In this document: positions 16,138 through 25,368 of the stretch, one piece after another
Layout: each line of letters begins with the position of its first letter
Numbering within the stretch: the stretch's first letter is position 1
From: Priestia filamentosa
GTDB lineage: Bacteria; Bacillota; Bacilli; Bacillales; Bacillaceae_H
NCBI RefSeq assembly: GCF_900177535.1
Contig: NZ_FXAJ01000004.1
Coordinates: 62,001 to 126,000, forward strand
Direction of reading: 5' to 3'
DNA length: 64,000 bases
Translations under genes and position numbers: made by a program
The notes under the pieces: generated by a model
Databases searched by the model: none
What the model was told of the DNA's origin: nothing
Seen by the model: only the letters and a program-made list of their open reading frames with translations

Positions 16138-17466
16138 CTAAAAACCGCTTAACCTGCAGCAGTAACGCACAAGTGCTTTTGTAGATGGTCTTGTTTGGCC
16201 GTTTTCGGTTAGAAAAAAGCGCTTGGAAGGCTTTGTGTTTACTTCAATAAGCCAAAGCGATCCATCTTCATCAAGTGCTAAATCAAGACCGAATTCTCCA
16301 TACAACCCTTCATTTTGGGCGCAGAGGCAGTGACAAATTTCAAGTGAAAGTTCGCGTAGAAGTTCAAGTAGATGTTTCATTTCACGATGAGGATAAAAGG
16401 TTTGTAAAAGGTCTTTAATTGGCATAAGATCTCCACCCTGTGAAAGGTTGGAAACAAAGCTGCTTTTTTTAGAAACACGAGCTACCATTGAAGTAATACC
16501 CCATTTATCTTCTTGTTTTCTATGACACAAGATTCGAAAGTCAAATGGTCGGTTATCAAGCTTTTTTAATGAAAGAGTTTCTTGAAGTAAATAGTTTCTC
16601 TTCTTGAATTTTGGATATAAATTTTTATATAACTTAGTGAAATTATCATATATTTCTCTTTCACCTGTTTCAGCACAATCAACAAGGTATGTGCCGCTTC
16701 TTTCTTGTACTTTAAAAATCTTCTTCCCTTGACTTCCATTAATAGGTTTTAAAAATAGAGACCGATGAGCACTAAGAGCGTTCATCAAATCCTCTTTATT
16801 TTGAAGATAATAAGTCATAGGAAGGAAAGGTGTTAAATGCTCATATTGTGATAAATGCTCATGTACAAACCATTTGTCAAGAAAGCGATGATTGAAAAAA
16901 GGAATGCCCAGGGATGAGGTGTCTTCTTCAAATTTTTCAAATACTGCTTCATTTTCTTTTTTTCGACTATGAACTCTATTGTGTATAACATTTGGAAGGG
17001 GAACATGGTCATATTCAAAATCTTCATCTTTTATTACATAGCCAAAGCATTCTTGACTGTTCCAATGTTTAAACGTAGTTACAAAAAACAACCCACCTAT
17101 TTCACAGCAATAATCGTGCATTTCTTTACAAAAGTCGGATAGAGAAGGCGGAATAGATCCTTCCTTTGATAAGTTGGTCACAACTGTAATAACAGGACCA
17201 AAGAAAATCTCTTCATTGATAATTTTTATTTGAAGAGAGAGAGAATTAATTGGCAAACGAAGCATTGTAAAAAGGGAAGAAGAGAAATAGACCGTATCCT
17301 CTTTGCTTTCAAAAACAGCCACCTTTGCTTTTGCTTTCTGCTTTCCTACGTAAACGTTTGTATAGTTAGATAGCTGCTGTTGTTGTGCAATATGGCTTGG
17401 TATCCAAACCGTATTTTGAAGCTCTTTTGTTGATGATAATTGAATCGCTACAGTTATTGGTTTCAT
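16138..17466 (-). CDS. YheD-type ATP-grasp protein (copy 1)
   Basis: A 442-residue first gene of the four-gene minus-strand run. The N-terminal region (about 1-115) is beta-rich. The ATP-grasp part has VIHNRVHSRK, the loop FLKPINGSQGKKIFKV, FDFRILCHRK and LWLIEVNTKPSKR. The loop reads GSQGKKI, where copies 3 and 4 keep GKG. ATG 17466 follows GAGG; the in-frame TTG 17472 is too close to it. A candidate mother-cell promoter lies 40 bases upstream. Confidence 0.83.
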   Translation of the reverse strand: MKPITVAIQLSSTKELQNTVWIPSHIAQQQQLSNYTNVYVGKQKAKAKVAVFESKEDTVYFSSSLFTMLRLPINSLSLQIKIINEEIFFGPVITVVTNLSKEGSIPPSLSDFCKEMHDYCCEIGGLFFVTTFKHWNSQECFGYVIKDEDFEYDHVPLPNVIHNRVHSRKKENEAVFEKFEEDTSSLGIPFFNHRFLDKWFVHEHLSQYEHLTPFLPMTYYLQNKEDLMNALSAHRSLFLKPINGSQGKKIFKVQERSGTYLVDCAETGEREIYDNFTKLYKNLYPKFKKRNYLLQETLSLKKLDNRPFDFRILCHRKQEDKWGITSMVARVSKKSSFVSNLSQGGDLMPIKDLLQTFYPHREMKHLLELLRELSLEICHCLCAQNEGLYGEFGLDLALDEDGSLWLIEVNTKPSKRFFLTENGQTRPSTKALVRYCCRLSGF

Positions 17467-17507
17467 TGTCAATCCTCATTTAAAAAGAAATTAGGCGAAT
17501 GTTGATA

Positions 17508-17536
17508 TATCGTATGAATAAAACAAACTATCGGTG
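17508..17536 (-). promoter_or_regulatory. Candidate mother-cell (sigma-K/sigma-E type) promoter
   Basis: On the minus strand CACC (17536-17533), a 16-base spacer and CATACGATA (17516-17508) fit the sigma-K pattern of AC plus CATAnnnTA. That suits spore-coat-associated YheC/D genes. Confidence 0.4.
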
Positions 17537-17681
17537 AGAAGAAGAAAGGAAAAAGAAGCAATTTCCTTTCTTGTTTTCACTGTTTAGTGGGAAAAAAACC
17601 TCAAAGGCTGAAATGTATAAAATAGTTTGTTATAGTAGAGAAGGTAAACAAAAGCCTAAACTAAGGTAGGAGGATTTTTTT

Positions 17682-18047
17682 ATGACTAATGTATACGATG
17701 TAGCGTACGAATTAGAAAAAGCAGTACGTGAGAGTGACGATTACAAAAACTTGAAAAAATTATATGATGAAGTGAACGCAGACGAATCAGCAAAACGTCT
17801 TTTCGATAACTTCCGTAACATGCAACTTGAATTGCAACAAAAGCAAATGACTGGCCAAGAAATTTCTGAAGAAGAAGTTCAAAAAGCTCAGCAGACTGTT
17901 GCAATCATTCAACAGCATGAAGCAATTTCAAAATTAATGGAAGCAGAACAACGCATGAGTGTTCTTGTTCAAGAGCTAAACAAAGTTATTATGAAGCCAC
18001 TTGAAGAGCTTTATGGTAATCCAGAAGATTCAAATTCTGTTCAATAA
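17682..18047 (+). CDS. yheA: YheA, YlbF/YmcA family protein
   Basis: A 121-residue all-helical protein of the YlbF/YmcA/YheA family (DUF964), recognised from the layout [23 protein letters not shown]...LFDNFRNMQ...[12 protein letters not shown]. YlbF and YmcA act with RNase Y; the role of YheA itself is not established. The start is ATG 17682 after AGGAGG. It is divergent from the ATP-grasp genes, as in B. subtilis, and is followed by a strong terminator. Confidence 0.92.
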   Translation: MTNVYDVAYELEKAVRESDDYKNLKKLYDEVNADESAKRLFDNFRNMQLELQQKQMTGQEISEEEVQKAQQTVAIIQQHEAISKLMEAEQRMSVLVQELNKVIMKPLEELYGNPEDSNSVQ

Positions 18048-18050
18048 TAG

Positions 18051-18082
18051 AAAAGAGGAGTCGCAGAAGCGGCTCCTCTTTT
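18051..18082 (+). terminator. Terminator of yheA
   Basis: Stem AAAAGAGGAGTCGC / GCGGCTCCTCTTTT with an AGAA loop and T-run. Confidence 0.9.
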
Positions 18083-18090
18083 CTTATGAA

Positions 18091-18117
18091 GCATAAACGC
18101 GCCATATACATCATATT
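18091..18117 (+). promoter_or_regulatory. Possible sigma-E promoter of yhaX
   Basis: GCATA (18091-18095) and CATATT (18112-18117) with a 16-base spacer loosely fit the sigma-E pattern. B. subtilis yhaX belongs to the sigma-E regulon, but the match is weak. Confidence 0.3.
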
Positions 18118-18168
18118 CATTACTAATCAGTCAGCAAGCAGACACCGAGGAAAGAAGGAGATGTAGTG

Positions 18169-19041
18169 ATGTATCGCTTATTAGCATTGAATATTGATGG
18201 AACGATTTTGAACAATCAAGGACGTTTGACAAAGGAAACTAAAGAAGCTATTGATTATGTTAAGGATAAAGGAGTCTACGTAACAGTTGTGACAAATCGT
18301 CATTTTTCATCCGCTAAAAAAATCGCTAAAACATTGCGTCTTCATAAAAATCAACTCATAACTCACAGTGGAGCATTCATTGCTTCAAATGTCGATAAAC
18401 CAACATATGAGCGTAGAATATCTGAAAATAAAACGTTTAACCTTGTTCAAGTGCTTGAAAACTTTGATTGCCATACGAGAATTCTACATGAGAAATTTTC
18501 ACTCGGAAACCGAGTGAAAATTCATAATCAAGTGATGGCCAAGGCTGTATTAAAAAGTAATGAACCACTTTTTTATCCTATTCAATTTGTAGAATCACTA
18601 GGGGAAACACTTCGAGACAATCCAGTTTCTGCACCTAAAATCGAGCTTTATTTTCAAAGTCAGTATGAAAAAGAACAGGCAGAGCGTACGATTGCGTCGG
18701 CTTTTGATATTGAATGGATTTCATATCCAAATGAGCCTCGAGCATATATAGTTGAGAAAGGGACTTCAAAAGAACATGGGGTCTATTATGTTGCAACACA
18801 GCTAGGCATCTCGCTTGAAGACGTTGTAGCAATTGGAAACTGCTATGATGATCTTGGTCTTGTAGAGTCTGTGGGCCTTGGAGTAGCAATGGGGAATGCA
18901 CCAGATAAGGTAAAAAAGGCTGCAGGGTGGATAACGCGTTCAAATAATGAGAATGGAGTTGCTTACATGGTAAAAGAATTGTTCCGTAAGCAACCCCGTA
19001 TTGGCTATCTAGAGAAGATTGCTTCTCTTGATAAGCATTGA
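18169..19041 (+). CDS. yhaX: YhaX, Cof-like HAD-fold sporulation protein
   Basis: A 290-residue Cof/YwpJ-type HAD-fold protein with a type IIB cap. Motif I reads LNIDGTIL instead of DxDGT, so the catalytic nucleophile Asp is Asn8. The late acidic motif reads GNCYDD instead of GDxxND. By family knowledge, losing the nucleophile should abolish phosphatase activity, so a non-enzymatic or altered role is likely. The start is ATG 18169 (or GTG 18166) after AAGGAG. B. subtilis YhaX is a sigma-E-controlled spore protein. Confidence 0.85.
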   Translation: MYRLLALNIDGTILNNQGRLTKETKEAIDYVKDKGVYVTVVTNRHFSSAKKIAKTLRLHKNQLITHSGAFIASNVDKPTYERRISENKTFNLVQVLENFDCHTRILHEKFSLGNRVKIHNQVMAKAVLKSNEPLFYPIQFVESLGETLRDNPVSAPKIELYFQSQYEKEQAERTIASAFDIEWISYPNEPRAYIVEKGTSKEHGVYYVATQLGISLEDVVAIGNCYDDLGLVESVGLGVAMGNAPDKVKKAAGWITRSNNENGVAYMVKELFRKQPRIGYLEKIASLDKH

Positions 19042-19091
19042 CCTTTCATAGCTCTTTCGCTAAACTGAAAGAAGCTTAATAAAGAGAGCAG

Positions 19092-19118
19092 AAGTGGTGC
19101 ATATTGTACCACTTTTTT
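19092..19118 (+). terminator. Terminator of yhaX
   Basis: Stem AAGTGGT / ACCACTT followed by a T-run, just upstream of hemZ. Confidence 0.8.
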
Positions 19119-19143
19119 CTATCTATAATGAAAGGTGATTACT

Positions 19144-20643
19144 TTGAACATTTTAATTAAAGGCCTTAATGATGAGCGTTTTGGGCGTCCATTGCAACTT
19201 ATTAGCGACTTGTTTTTCGAAGAAAGTTTTGTAACATTTGAAGAAGAAAAAGAAGCTGAGTATAAGATTCATTTTGCCATTAAAACAGATGACAAAGTGA
19301 GCGTAGAAGGAACAATCTCTGAAAATGGAAATGAAAAAGCTTTTTCTGCTTCTTTTGAAAATAAATTTGAAGAAGAAAGCGAAAAAGAGCATTTTAAAAT
19401 GGTAAAACGAGCTGTTTCTTATGTATATTTAATGCTTTTGCAGCATGTTACAGAAATTGAACAGCCGTGGGGAATTCTAACAGGAATTCGTCCAACAAAA
19501 CTTTTACATAACAAGCTTCGAGAAGGGATGACAAAAGAACAGGCACATGAAGAGCTGAGACGAGACTATCTCATCACAGATGAAAAAATTCAGCTTATGC
19601 AACGTATTGTGGATCGCCAGCTTTCTATTGTGCCTGATTTATATGCATTAAAAAAGGAAGTAAGTATTTATATCGGTATTCCGTTTTGCCCAACAAAGTG
19701 TGCCTACTGTACGTTTCCGGCGTATGCGATTAACGGCCGTCAAGGATCTGTTGATTCTTTTTTAGGTGGTCTTCATTATGAGATGAGAAAAGTGGGCGCA
19801 TGGCTTACAGAACAGAATATTCCCATTACAACCATTTATTATGGTGGAGGAACACCAACGAGTATTACCGCTCGTGAAATGGACATGCTTTATGAAGAAA
19901 TGTATGAAGCGTTCCCCAACTTAAAATCCGTTCGTGAAGTAACTGTTGAAGCAGGAAGACCTGATACTATTTCAGAAGATAAGCTCGATGTGTTAAATAA
20001 ATGGAATATTGATCGAATCAGTATTAATCCACAGTCATATACACAAGAGACGTTGAAAGCAATTGGACGTCATCATACAGTAGAGGAGACAATTGATAAG
20101 TTTCACCTTGCTCGCTCATTAGGAATGAAAAATATCAATATGGATTTAATTATTGGGCTTCCTGGAGAAGGAACAGCAGAGTTTCAACATACACTCGGGG
20201 AAACTAAAAAGCTTTTACCTGAATCTCTTACAGTTCACACACTATCGTTTAAAAGAGCTTCTGAAATGACCAAGAACAAGCAGCGCTATAGAGTAGCGGA
20301 TCGGGATGAAATTACTGAGATGATGAAAATGGCAGAAAACTGGACAAACGAAAATGGATATGAGCCATATTACCTTTATCGTCAAAAAAATATTTTAGGA
20401 AATTTAGAAAACGTAGGCTATGCATTTAAAGGACAGGAAAGCATTTACAACATTATGATCATGGAAGAACAGCAGTCCATTATCGGCCTTGGCTGTGGGG
20501 CATCAAGTAAATTTGTTGATCCTACTACAGGGAAAATTACAAGGTTTGCAAATCCAAAAGATCCAAAATCATATAATGACAGCTATGAGCATTATACAAA
20601 TGAAAAAATTCGTTTGCTTCACGAACTCTTTGATAGAAAATAA
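19144..20643 (+). CDS. hemZ: HemZ, radical SAM coproporphyrinogen dehydrogenase-like
   Basis: A 499-residue radical SAM protein. The 4Fe-4S motif CPTKCAYC (Cys182, 186, 189) is followed by YYGGGTPTS and EVTVEAGRPD, as in the HemN family. The roughly 170-residue N-terminal extension distinguishes HemZ. It is implicated in anaerobic coproporphyrinogen oxidation. TTG 19144 follows AAAGGTG; an in-frame GTG 19135 overlaps that site. The other heme genes in this window (hemEHY, hmoB) lie 14 kb away. Confidence 0.9.
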   Translation: MNILIKGLNDERFGRPLQLISDLFFEESFVTFEEEKEAEYKIHFAIKTDDKVSVEGTISENGNEKAFSASFENKFEEESEKEHFKMVKRAVSYVYLMLLQHVTEIEQPWGILTGIRPTKLLHNKLREGMTKEQAHEELRRDYLITDEKIQLMQRIVDRQLSIVPDLYALKKEVSIYIGIPFCPTKCAYCTFPAYAINGRQGSVDSFLGGLHYEMRKVGAWLTEQNIPITTIYYGGGTPTSITAREMDMLYEEMYEAFPNLKSVREVTVEAGRPDTISEDKLDVLNKWNIDRISINPQSYTQETLKAIGRHHTVEETIDKFHLARSLGMKNINMDLIIGLPGEGTAEFQHTLGETKKLLPESLTVHTLSFKRASEMTKNKQRYRVADRDEITEMMKMAENWTNENGYEPYYLYRQKNILGNLENVGYAFKGQESIYNIMIMEEQQSIIGLGCGASSKFVDPTTGKITRFANPKDPKSYNDSYEHYTNEKIRLLHELFDRK

Positions 20644-20644
20644 G

Positions 20645-20675
20645 AAAAGTCCCTTCTTTATAGAGGGACTTTTTT
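20645..20675. terminator. Bidirectional terminator between hemZ and yhzD
   Basis: Stem AAAAGTCCCT / AGGGACTTTT. It overlaps the yhzD stop codon on the opposite strand. Confidence 0.85.
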
Positions 20676-20859
20676 AGCGATTAAATAGCACAAGTTTACC
20701 AAGAGATGAAACACATCGGTATGTTTTATGCTCATAGTTCAAGTCTTGAAGACGTAGGGCCCCTATTTTCTTCGCCTCTTTTTCATTTTCTGCCTCAAAG
20801 GTTTCATCAAGAAGCTTCTCACCAGAAGACTCATAAACGGTTAGTGTATAAGCTTTCAT
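20674..20859 (-). CDS. yhzD: YhzD-like small protein
   Basis: A 61-residue protein beginning MKAYTLTVYESSGEKLLDE and ending SSLGKLVLFNR, the layout of the Bacillus YhzD family. The function is not known. ATG 20859 follows AAAGGAGGAATGTT. It is convergent with hemZ, as in B. subtilis. Confidence 0.82.
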   Translation of the reverse strand: MKAYTLTVYESSGEKLLDETFEAENEKEAKKIGALRLQDLNYEHKTYRCVSSLGKLVLFNR

Positions 20860-21115
20860 AACATTCCTCCTTTTTTCTTATGTATGTATTTTTACTTCCC
20901 GGTATGACGGGGTTAGTAAACTACCTGAAATGAGAGAGAAGTGAAAAAGTTGCTTATTTTTATTTTTGAAAAAGCTTTATTATTATTGTAGAAAATTTTT
21001 ATTCAGCATGAAAGTTTAGAGGAACAATGCTAAAATGAAAGAAGATTTCTATTCGTTACCAGTTTCGATTATAGTAGAAGTGAAGGGAAAAGAATAAAGA
21101 AAGAAGGGGAATATT

Positions 21116-22090
21116 ATGCAAACATCTCGCTTATTGGACATTGATAAATCAACAAAAGGATTTGAGGGCTATGCACTTGTAAAAAATGCTTGGGACGCGA
21201 CAAGTTCAAATGGTTCGCCTTATTTTAATATTACGCTTACGCAAAAAACGAAAACGATGGACTGCAAGCTCTGGGAAAATAAGTTTGCAGGGAAAAGTAT
21301 TGAAGAACTTAAAGCACTATTTGTACCAGGGAAAATGGTTTATGTAAAAGGAAGCGTATCTGAATTTAGAGGCAATTTACAGATGGCGATTACGAATTTT
21401 AGAAAAGCGGAAGAGACGGAAGTAAACATAGGAGAATTTATTGAAACAGCTCCTGAATCATTGGAAGATTTGCAAAATGAATATGAAGCATTTTTAGCAG
21501 AAATCCATCATCCTGTGATCCGAACGCTTTGTACAGATCTTTATGAAGAAAATAAACAGCGCTTTCTTAACTTTCCAGCTGCAACGTCTCTTCATCATAG
21601 TTTTGTTGGAGGCCTTCTTTATCATACTGTTTCAATGCTTCGTCTTGGAAAAAGCATTGCCTCACAATATCCACAAGTAGATAAAGATATTTTATATGCC
21701 GGCATTGCGCTTCATGATTTAGGAAAAGTTGTTGAACTTTCAGATGCTGTTGCTCCGCAGTATACTTTAACAGGCAACTTCCTTGGCCACATTACAATTG
21801 TAGCGATCTTGATTGATCGTAAGCTACAGGAGTTAAAGGCTCAAGGAGAAATCACAAAAGAAGATGCTCAAAAAGTAATTGAACTTCAGCACGTAGTATT
21901 GGCTCACCACGGCAAGCTTGAATATGGTTCACCTGTTCTAGCACATACGTTAGAAGCAGAAATTATTCACCAAATTGATATGATGGATAGCCGGATTAAT
22001 ATGATTATTCATGGTTTGCATGATAAGCAAGAAGGAGAGATACATAAAATACATCCGATTGGTAATTATTATAAACCTTTTTCATCTTAA
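21116..22090 (+). CDS. yhaM: 3'-5' exoribonuclease YhaM
   Basis: A 324-residue protein with an N-terminal OB-fold nucleic-acid-binding domain (about 12-100) and a C-terminal HD domain (about 160-280). HD metal ligands lie in HHSFVGGLLYHT and ALHDLGK. YhaM degrades RNA (and DNA) from the 3' end and was linked to phage or plasmid replication in Bacillus. ATG 21116 follows GAAGGGG. It is probably cotranscribed with yhaL. Confidence 0.93.
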   Translation: MQTSRLLDIDKSTKGFEGYALVKNAWDATSSNGSPYFNITLTQKTKTMDCKLWENKFAGKSIEELKALFVPGKMVYVKGSVSEFRGNLQMAITNFRKAEETEVNIGEFIETAPESLEDLQNEYEAFLAEIHHPVIRTLCTDLYEENKQRFLNFPAATSLHHSFVGGLLYHTVSMLRLGKSIASQYPQVDKDILYAGIALHDLGKVVELSDAVAPQYTLTGNFLGHITIVAILIDRKLQELKAQGEITKEDAQKVIELQHVVLAHHGKLEYGSPVLAHTLEAEIIHQIDMMDSRINMIIHGLHDKQEGEIHKIHPIGNYYKPFSS

Positions 22091-22189
22091 AACTAATCCT
22101 CCTTTGTCATATTTATGGACAATAGTACATATATGACTAGTAGCAGAGATTTTAGAAAAAGAACTGCTAAACAGGGCAGGAGGGATAAG

Positions 22190-22378
22190 ATGATCTCATT
22201 ACCATTTTGGATTTATATTGTTGTAGCCGGTATTTTCTTTAGTGGCTTCATGGCAATAAGAGCAGCTCGAAAAGATCACGAACAAGAGCAAGGATTTATT
22301 GCTCAAGAAGGTGAAGCATATATGGAAAGATTGAAGGAAGAAAAAGAAAGAAGAAAGACAATTTCATCATCAAGCTAA
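22190..22378 (+). CDS. yhaL: Sporulation protein YhaL
   Basis: A 62-residue single-pass membrane protein: one N-terminal segment (about 4-22), then a charged cytoplasmic helix with the family pattern GFIAQEGEAYMERLKEEKERR. It matches B. subtilis YhaL in position and size. ATG 22190 follows GGCAGGAGGGA; the in-frame upstream ATG 22115 has no site and a hydrophilic extension. The molecular role is unknown. Confidence 0.82.
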   Translation: MISLPFWIYIVVAGIFFSGFMAIRAARKDHEQEQGFIAQEGEAYMERLKEEKERRKTISSSS

Positions 22379-22408
22379 AAAGGATGAGCAATTATGCTCA
22401 TCCTTTTT
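22376..22408. terminator. Bidirectional terminator between yhaL and prsA
   Basis: Stem AAAAAGGATGAGCA / TGCTCATCCTTTTT with a four-base loop. Confidence 0.9.
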
Positions 22409-22420
22409 GTAGATAAAATA

Positions 22421-23299
22421 TTATTTTTCACTTTCTTTAGAAGAGCTGTCTTCTAGATTAATTGCATCTTTTAAATCTTTGTCTTTCACTTCGACATTTT
22501 CTTCTTTTAGAATTTTATTAACGGCATTTTCCATATCACTTTCATCGATTTTAGAAAGTTTGACCTCTTGTTCAAGTTCATCTTTCATTTTATCGAAAGA
22601 AGGCACTTCTTTTTTATCGGTCAATTTAATAATGTGGTAGCCATATTGAGTTTTTACAGGATCACTAATTTCGCCCACTTTTAACTTTTGGGCTGCTTCT
22701 TCAAATTCAGCTACCATCTGTCCTGACTTAAAGTAGCCTAAATCACCGCCACTTTGAGCAGAACCATCTTGAGAATATTCTTTTGCAAGCTTAGCAAAAT
22801 CTTCTCCATCTTTTAGTTTCTTCTCTACTTCTTGGGCTGTTTTTTCATCTTTGACAAGGATATGACTTGCCTTAAGCTCAGGCTTTTTCGCTTTATAAGC
22901 TTCTTTTAGTTCCTTATCTGTTACTTTAATGTCTGCTGTTGCAGCTTTCTTACGTAATAAGTTAATTTTGACCGCATTTCTAAATGTCTTCTCACCATTT
23001 TCAGACATAGCTGTTTCAACTGATTGAGCGCCATACGAATCTTTTAACGTCTCAATTTCATTATCAATTTCTTTTTTCGACACTTTGAATTTTGAACTTA
23101 ATACTTTTTCATCGACAAGTTCGCGGATTGCTTGATCTCCAACTTGATCTTTCATCATTTCATAAAGATCGTTTTGTGTTATATTGCCAGCATCTGTTTC
23201 AACAATTGTTTTGGAATCTGCGGAGTTTCCGTCATTGCTACATGCTGCTAATCCTAAAATTGTGGCTGCTGCTGTGAGCGCAACAAAACTTTTCTTCAT
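22421..23299 (-). CDS. prsA: Foldase lipoprotein PrsA
   Basis: A 292-residue lipoprotein peptidyl-prolyl isomerase that folds secreted proteins on the outer face of the membrane. It has a signal peptide with lipobox LGLAAC (Cys about 20). A parvulin domain (about 130-225) is seen from [24 protein letters not shown] and GYHIIKL. A charged C-terminal tail follows. ATG 23299 matches the B. subtilis PrsA length; the upstream GTG 23311 overlaps the ribosome binding site. It is monocistronic. Confidence 0.95.
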   Translation of the reverse strand: MKKSFVALTAAATILGLAACSNDGNSADSKTIVETDAGNITQNDLYEMMKDQVGDQAIRELVDEKVLSSKFKVSKKEIDNEIETLKDSYGAQSVETAMSENGEKTFRNAVKINLLRKKAATADIKVTDKELKEAYKAKKPELKASHILVKDEKTAQEVEKKLKDGEDFAKLAKEYSQDGSAQSGGDLGYFKSGQMVAEFEEAAQKLKVGEISDPVKTQYGYHIIKLTDKKEVPSFDKMKDELEQEVKLSKIDESDMENAVNKILKEENVEVKDKDLKDAINLEDSSSKESEK

Positions 23300-23537
23300 A
23301 AAATTATACACTCCTACTTTTTGATTTTATTTACAGTATGTCCAAAATATATATCCATTTTCTCATTGTATCGAAAGAAAATAAAAAAGAAAAGAAAAAG
23401 TGAAATCTTTTGTAAAGATATCCATTTTTTGGAGGTCAATTTCCTTGGATAAAATATGTGAAAATAGCTAAAATGCCCATCCCACTTTTTTTCATCATGC
23501 ATAGAATACAGTATTAGCAAGCAAAGGAGGTGCTGTT

Positions 23538-23621
23538 ATGGGTAACGCATATGGAAGTGGTTTTGCGTTAATTGTAGTATTGTTCATCCTTTTAATCATC
23601 GTTGGTGCTGCTTGGTTCTAA
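23538..23621 (+). CDS. YjcZ-family sporulation microprotein
   Basis: A 27-residue protein, MGNAYGSGFALIV... ending GAAWF, with a single hydrophobic helix and the Gly-rich start typical of the YjcZ/YhfO-like spore microproteins. AAAGGAGGTG precedes ATG 23538, a near-perfect ribosome binding site. Upstream, CATAGAATA (23500-23508) fits a sigma-K -10 element, but no -35 is at ideal spacing. Many Bacillus genomes carry several such genes. The function is unknown. Confidence 0.85.
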   Translation: MGNAYGSGFALIVVLFILLIIVGAAWF

Positions 23622-23644
23622 AATATTATGATGTAATACAATCA

Positions 23645-23676
23645 TTTGTCCTCTCTTATTCGAGAGGACGTTTCTT
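23645..23676 (+). terminator. Terminator of the YjcZ-type gene
   Basis: Stem GTCCTCTC / GAGAGGAC with a short T-rich tail. Confidence 0.75.
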
Positions 23677-23684
23677 AAAAGAAG

Positions 23685-23736
23685 AAAAAACGCATAAAAG
23701 GAGCTGCATTTCTGCACCTTCTTTTATGCGTTTTTT
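23685..23736. terminator. Second, bidirectional terminator
   Basis: Long stem AAAAAACGCATAAAAG / CTTTTATGCGTTTTTT capped by TGCA pairs. It mainly serves the minus-strand membrane-protein gene. Confidence 0.85.
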
Positions 23737-23744
23737 CTTGTGAA

Positions 23745-23924
23745 TTATGTGTACAACAGTTCAACATATGACGAGACAAGTAGAATAGTGATCATCACAT
23801 TAATGAAGCGAAACACTTTAGGCTGACGCTCTGCTGGAATTTCTTTTTGAATACAGAGCGAGTTCGTGAGCGCATTAATGTAGAATAAGATAATCACTGC
23901 GAAAACGATAAAAATCGTACCCAT
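23745..23924 (-). CDS. Small two-helix membrane protein
   Basis: A 59-residue protein with two hydrophobic segments (about 2-22 and 40-58) separated by a basic loop (KEIPAERQPKVFRF). ATG 23924 lies ten bases after GGGGGA. I do not recognise the family. It sits alone between the YjcZ-type gene and yhaI and has its own terminator, which supports it being a real gene. Confidence 0.65.
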   Translation of the reverse strand: MGTIFIVFAVIILFYINALTNSLCIQKEIPAERQPKVFRFINVMITILLVSSYVELLYT

Positions 23925-24271
23925 TTTCAAACATTCCCCCAAACCAAAGTTAAAAGCCTATATTAAAACTAATAGCATTGTTCGTAAAGCTTTTTTTATA
24001 TATGCTAGCCGTATAATCATCCTTTTCTATCTTAACACTGTTAAGGAGTTTACAAAAGTTATCAGATTACAAAACTAGGATATCTTTGTAATATACCCTC
24101 TTTAGAATTGTCTTGAACAGTTAAATCCTTTACTATAAAAGGGAGCACATAAATCGTAAGTTAGCTGGTCCATAAAGCGCTTGAAGATTAAAAGGAATGC
24201 TGTAAAATAAAGGTATAAAATAAACGGAGTTAGCTTTACATATCGTCTCAATTTGTCAAAGGAGCAGGGGT
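23925..24271. other. Intergenic interval upstream of yhaI
   Basis: No gene seen in about 350 bases. A plausible sigma-A promoter for yhaI, TTGAAG (24181-24186), 16 bp, TAAAAT (24203-24208), is the only signal I can support. Confidence 0.5.
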
Positions 24272-24613
24272 ATGGAATCTTTGGAAAATCGTATTGAACG
24301 TTTGGAGTTATATTTAGAGCTATTGTTAAAAGTAACAGATCTTGAATCACAGCCGTTTTATAAGCTTGTGATAAGCAAAAATCTTAATAAGAAAGAACTT
24401 GCGGAAGTTTATTCAATTTGTGAAGAACTTGATAAGAAATATGAGGAGCAAAAGAAACAAGGACTTATTGACTTCGTTCCTTTGCTCACACAGTTCGTCG
24501 GACAACTACCTTATAAATTAAATCCACATGAGACAATTTATGCTTTACAACAACAAAAGCTGTATCCTGGTCTTATGGACAAACTAGCAAGCTTAGTTAG
24601 AAGGGTCTATTGA
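24272..24613 (+). CDS. yhaI: YhaI, DUF1878 family protein
   Basis: A 113-residue mostly helical protein of the DUF1878/YhaI family, by the opening [19 protein letters not shown] and its position before hpr. The function is unknown. ATG 24272 follows AAAGGAGCAGGGG. It runs into the convergent hpr gene: the two coding regions overlap by seven bases with no terminator between them, so the transcripts must overlap. Confidence 0.85.
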   Translation: MESLENRIERLELYLELLLKVTDLESQPFYKLVISKNLNKKELAEVYSICEELDKKYEEQKKQGLIDFVPLLTQFVGQLPYKLNPHETIYALQQQKLYPGLMDKLASLVRRVY

Positions 24614-25203
24614 ACAACCGCTTTTTCGATTTCAACAATATTTTCTTTTTTTCTTAACTTTCCATCTTTTTCGTCCATTTCTTCATCAATGTTATGGAAA
24701 GAGTGTTCAAAAATTTCCATGAAGTCATCTCCATACACTTTACGTACGATTGTCATAAGCTCAATAAATTCAGGGAATTTTCCGTAACATTCTTGAAGGG
24801 GAAGAGCACCTTGGAAAAGCGTACTTTCAGTCGGGTTGTAGTTTTCCATTAAATTTGTCAAAATGCCGTTTCCTTCATCTGTTAACTCAATATACGTATT
24901 TCTTTTATCATTTTCCCTTTTTGAAAATTGTAGTAATCCTCTTTCTTCTAACTTCTTTGAAAAGTTAAATGCAGTTGATACATGCATAACGCCAAACTTA
25001 GCAATCTCTGAGATTGAAGCACCTTTAAGATTGTATGCAATCCACAGGATATGATGCTCGTTAATGTTCAAATCATACGGTTTGATCCATTGCTGCCAAT
25101 CTTTTTCGACCGCTTTCCATAGAGCTTTGCTAAGCTGTGCCATGCGTTGGCTGAACACTAAAGCTTCCTTCATTGTGAATTCTTTCTCATTTTGTAATTT
25201 CAT
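24607..25203 (-). CDS. hpr: Transition-state regulator Hpr (ScoC)
   Basis: A MarR-family repressor of protease production, sporulation and peptide transport genes. The winged helix is nearly identical to B. subtilis Hpr, including [44 protein letters not shown] and the wing [10 protein letters not shown]. About 198 residues from ATG 25203 after GGTGGAG; GTG 25215 is an alternative without a ribosome binding site. A striking inverted repeat lies 165 bases upstream. Confidence 0.95.
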   Translation of the reverse strand: MKLQNEKEFTMKEALVFSQRMAQLSKALWKAVEKDWQQWIKPYDLNINEHHILWIAYNLKGASISEIAKFGVMHVSTAFNFSKKLEERGLLQFSKRENDKRNTYIELTDEGNGILTNLMENYNPTESTLFQGALPLQECYGKFPEFIELMTIVRKVYGDDFMEIFEHSFHNIDEEMDEKDGKLRKKENIVEIEKAVVQ

Positions 25204-25368
25204 CTCTCCACCCACTTTTCAATCAACTTTTTATTTATATTCTATTATGCCAATAAAATAATAAATTATAAAGATATAAATTTGCAAAAAAACAAAATTT
25301 TTTAAAAAAAGGAGTTAAAATTGCTTTAGAGAGGTATGACCTCTATAGAGAGCAGGCATGTAAGCGCA

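Noticed and set aside
24102-24350. 82-codon minus-strand ORF before yhaI
   Set aside because: Overlaps the yhaI start on the opposite strand and has no ribosome binding site; composition is that of a shadow frame.
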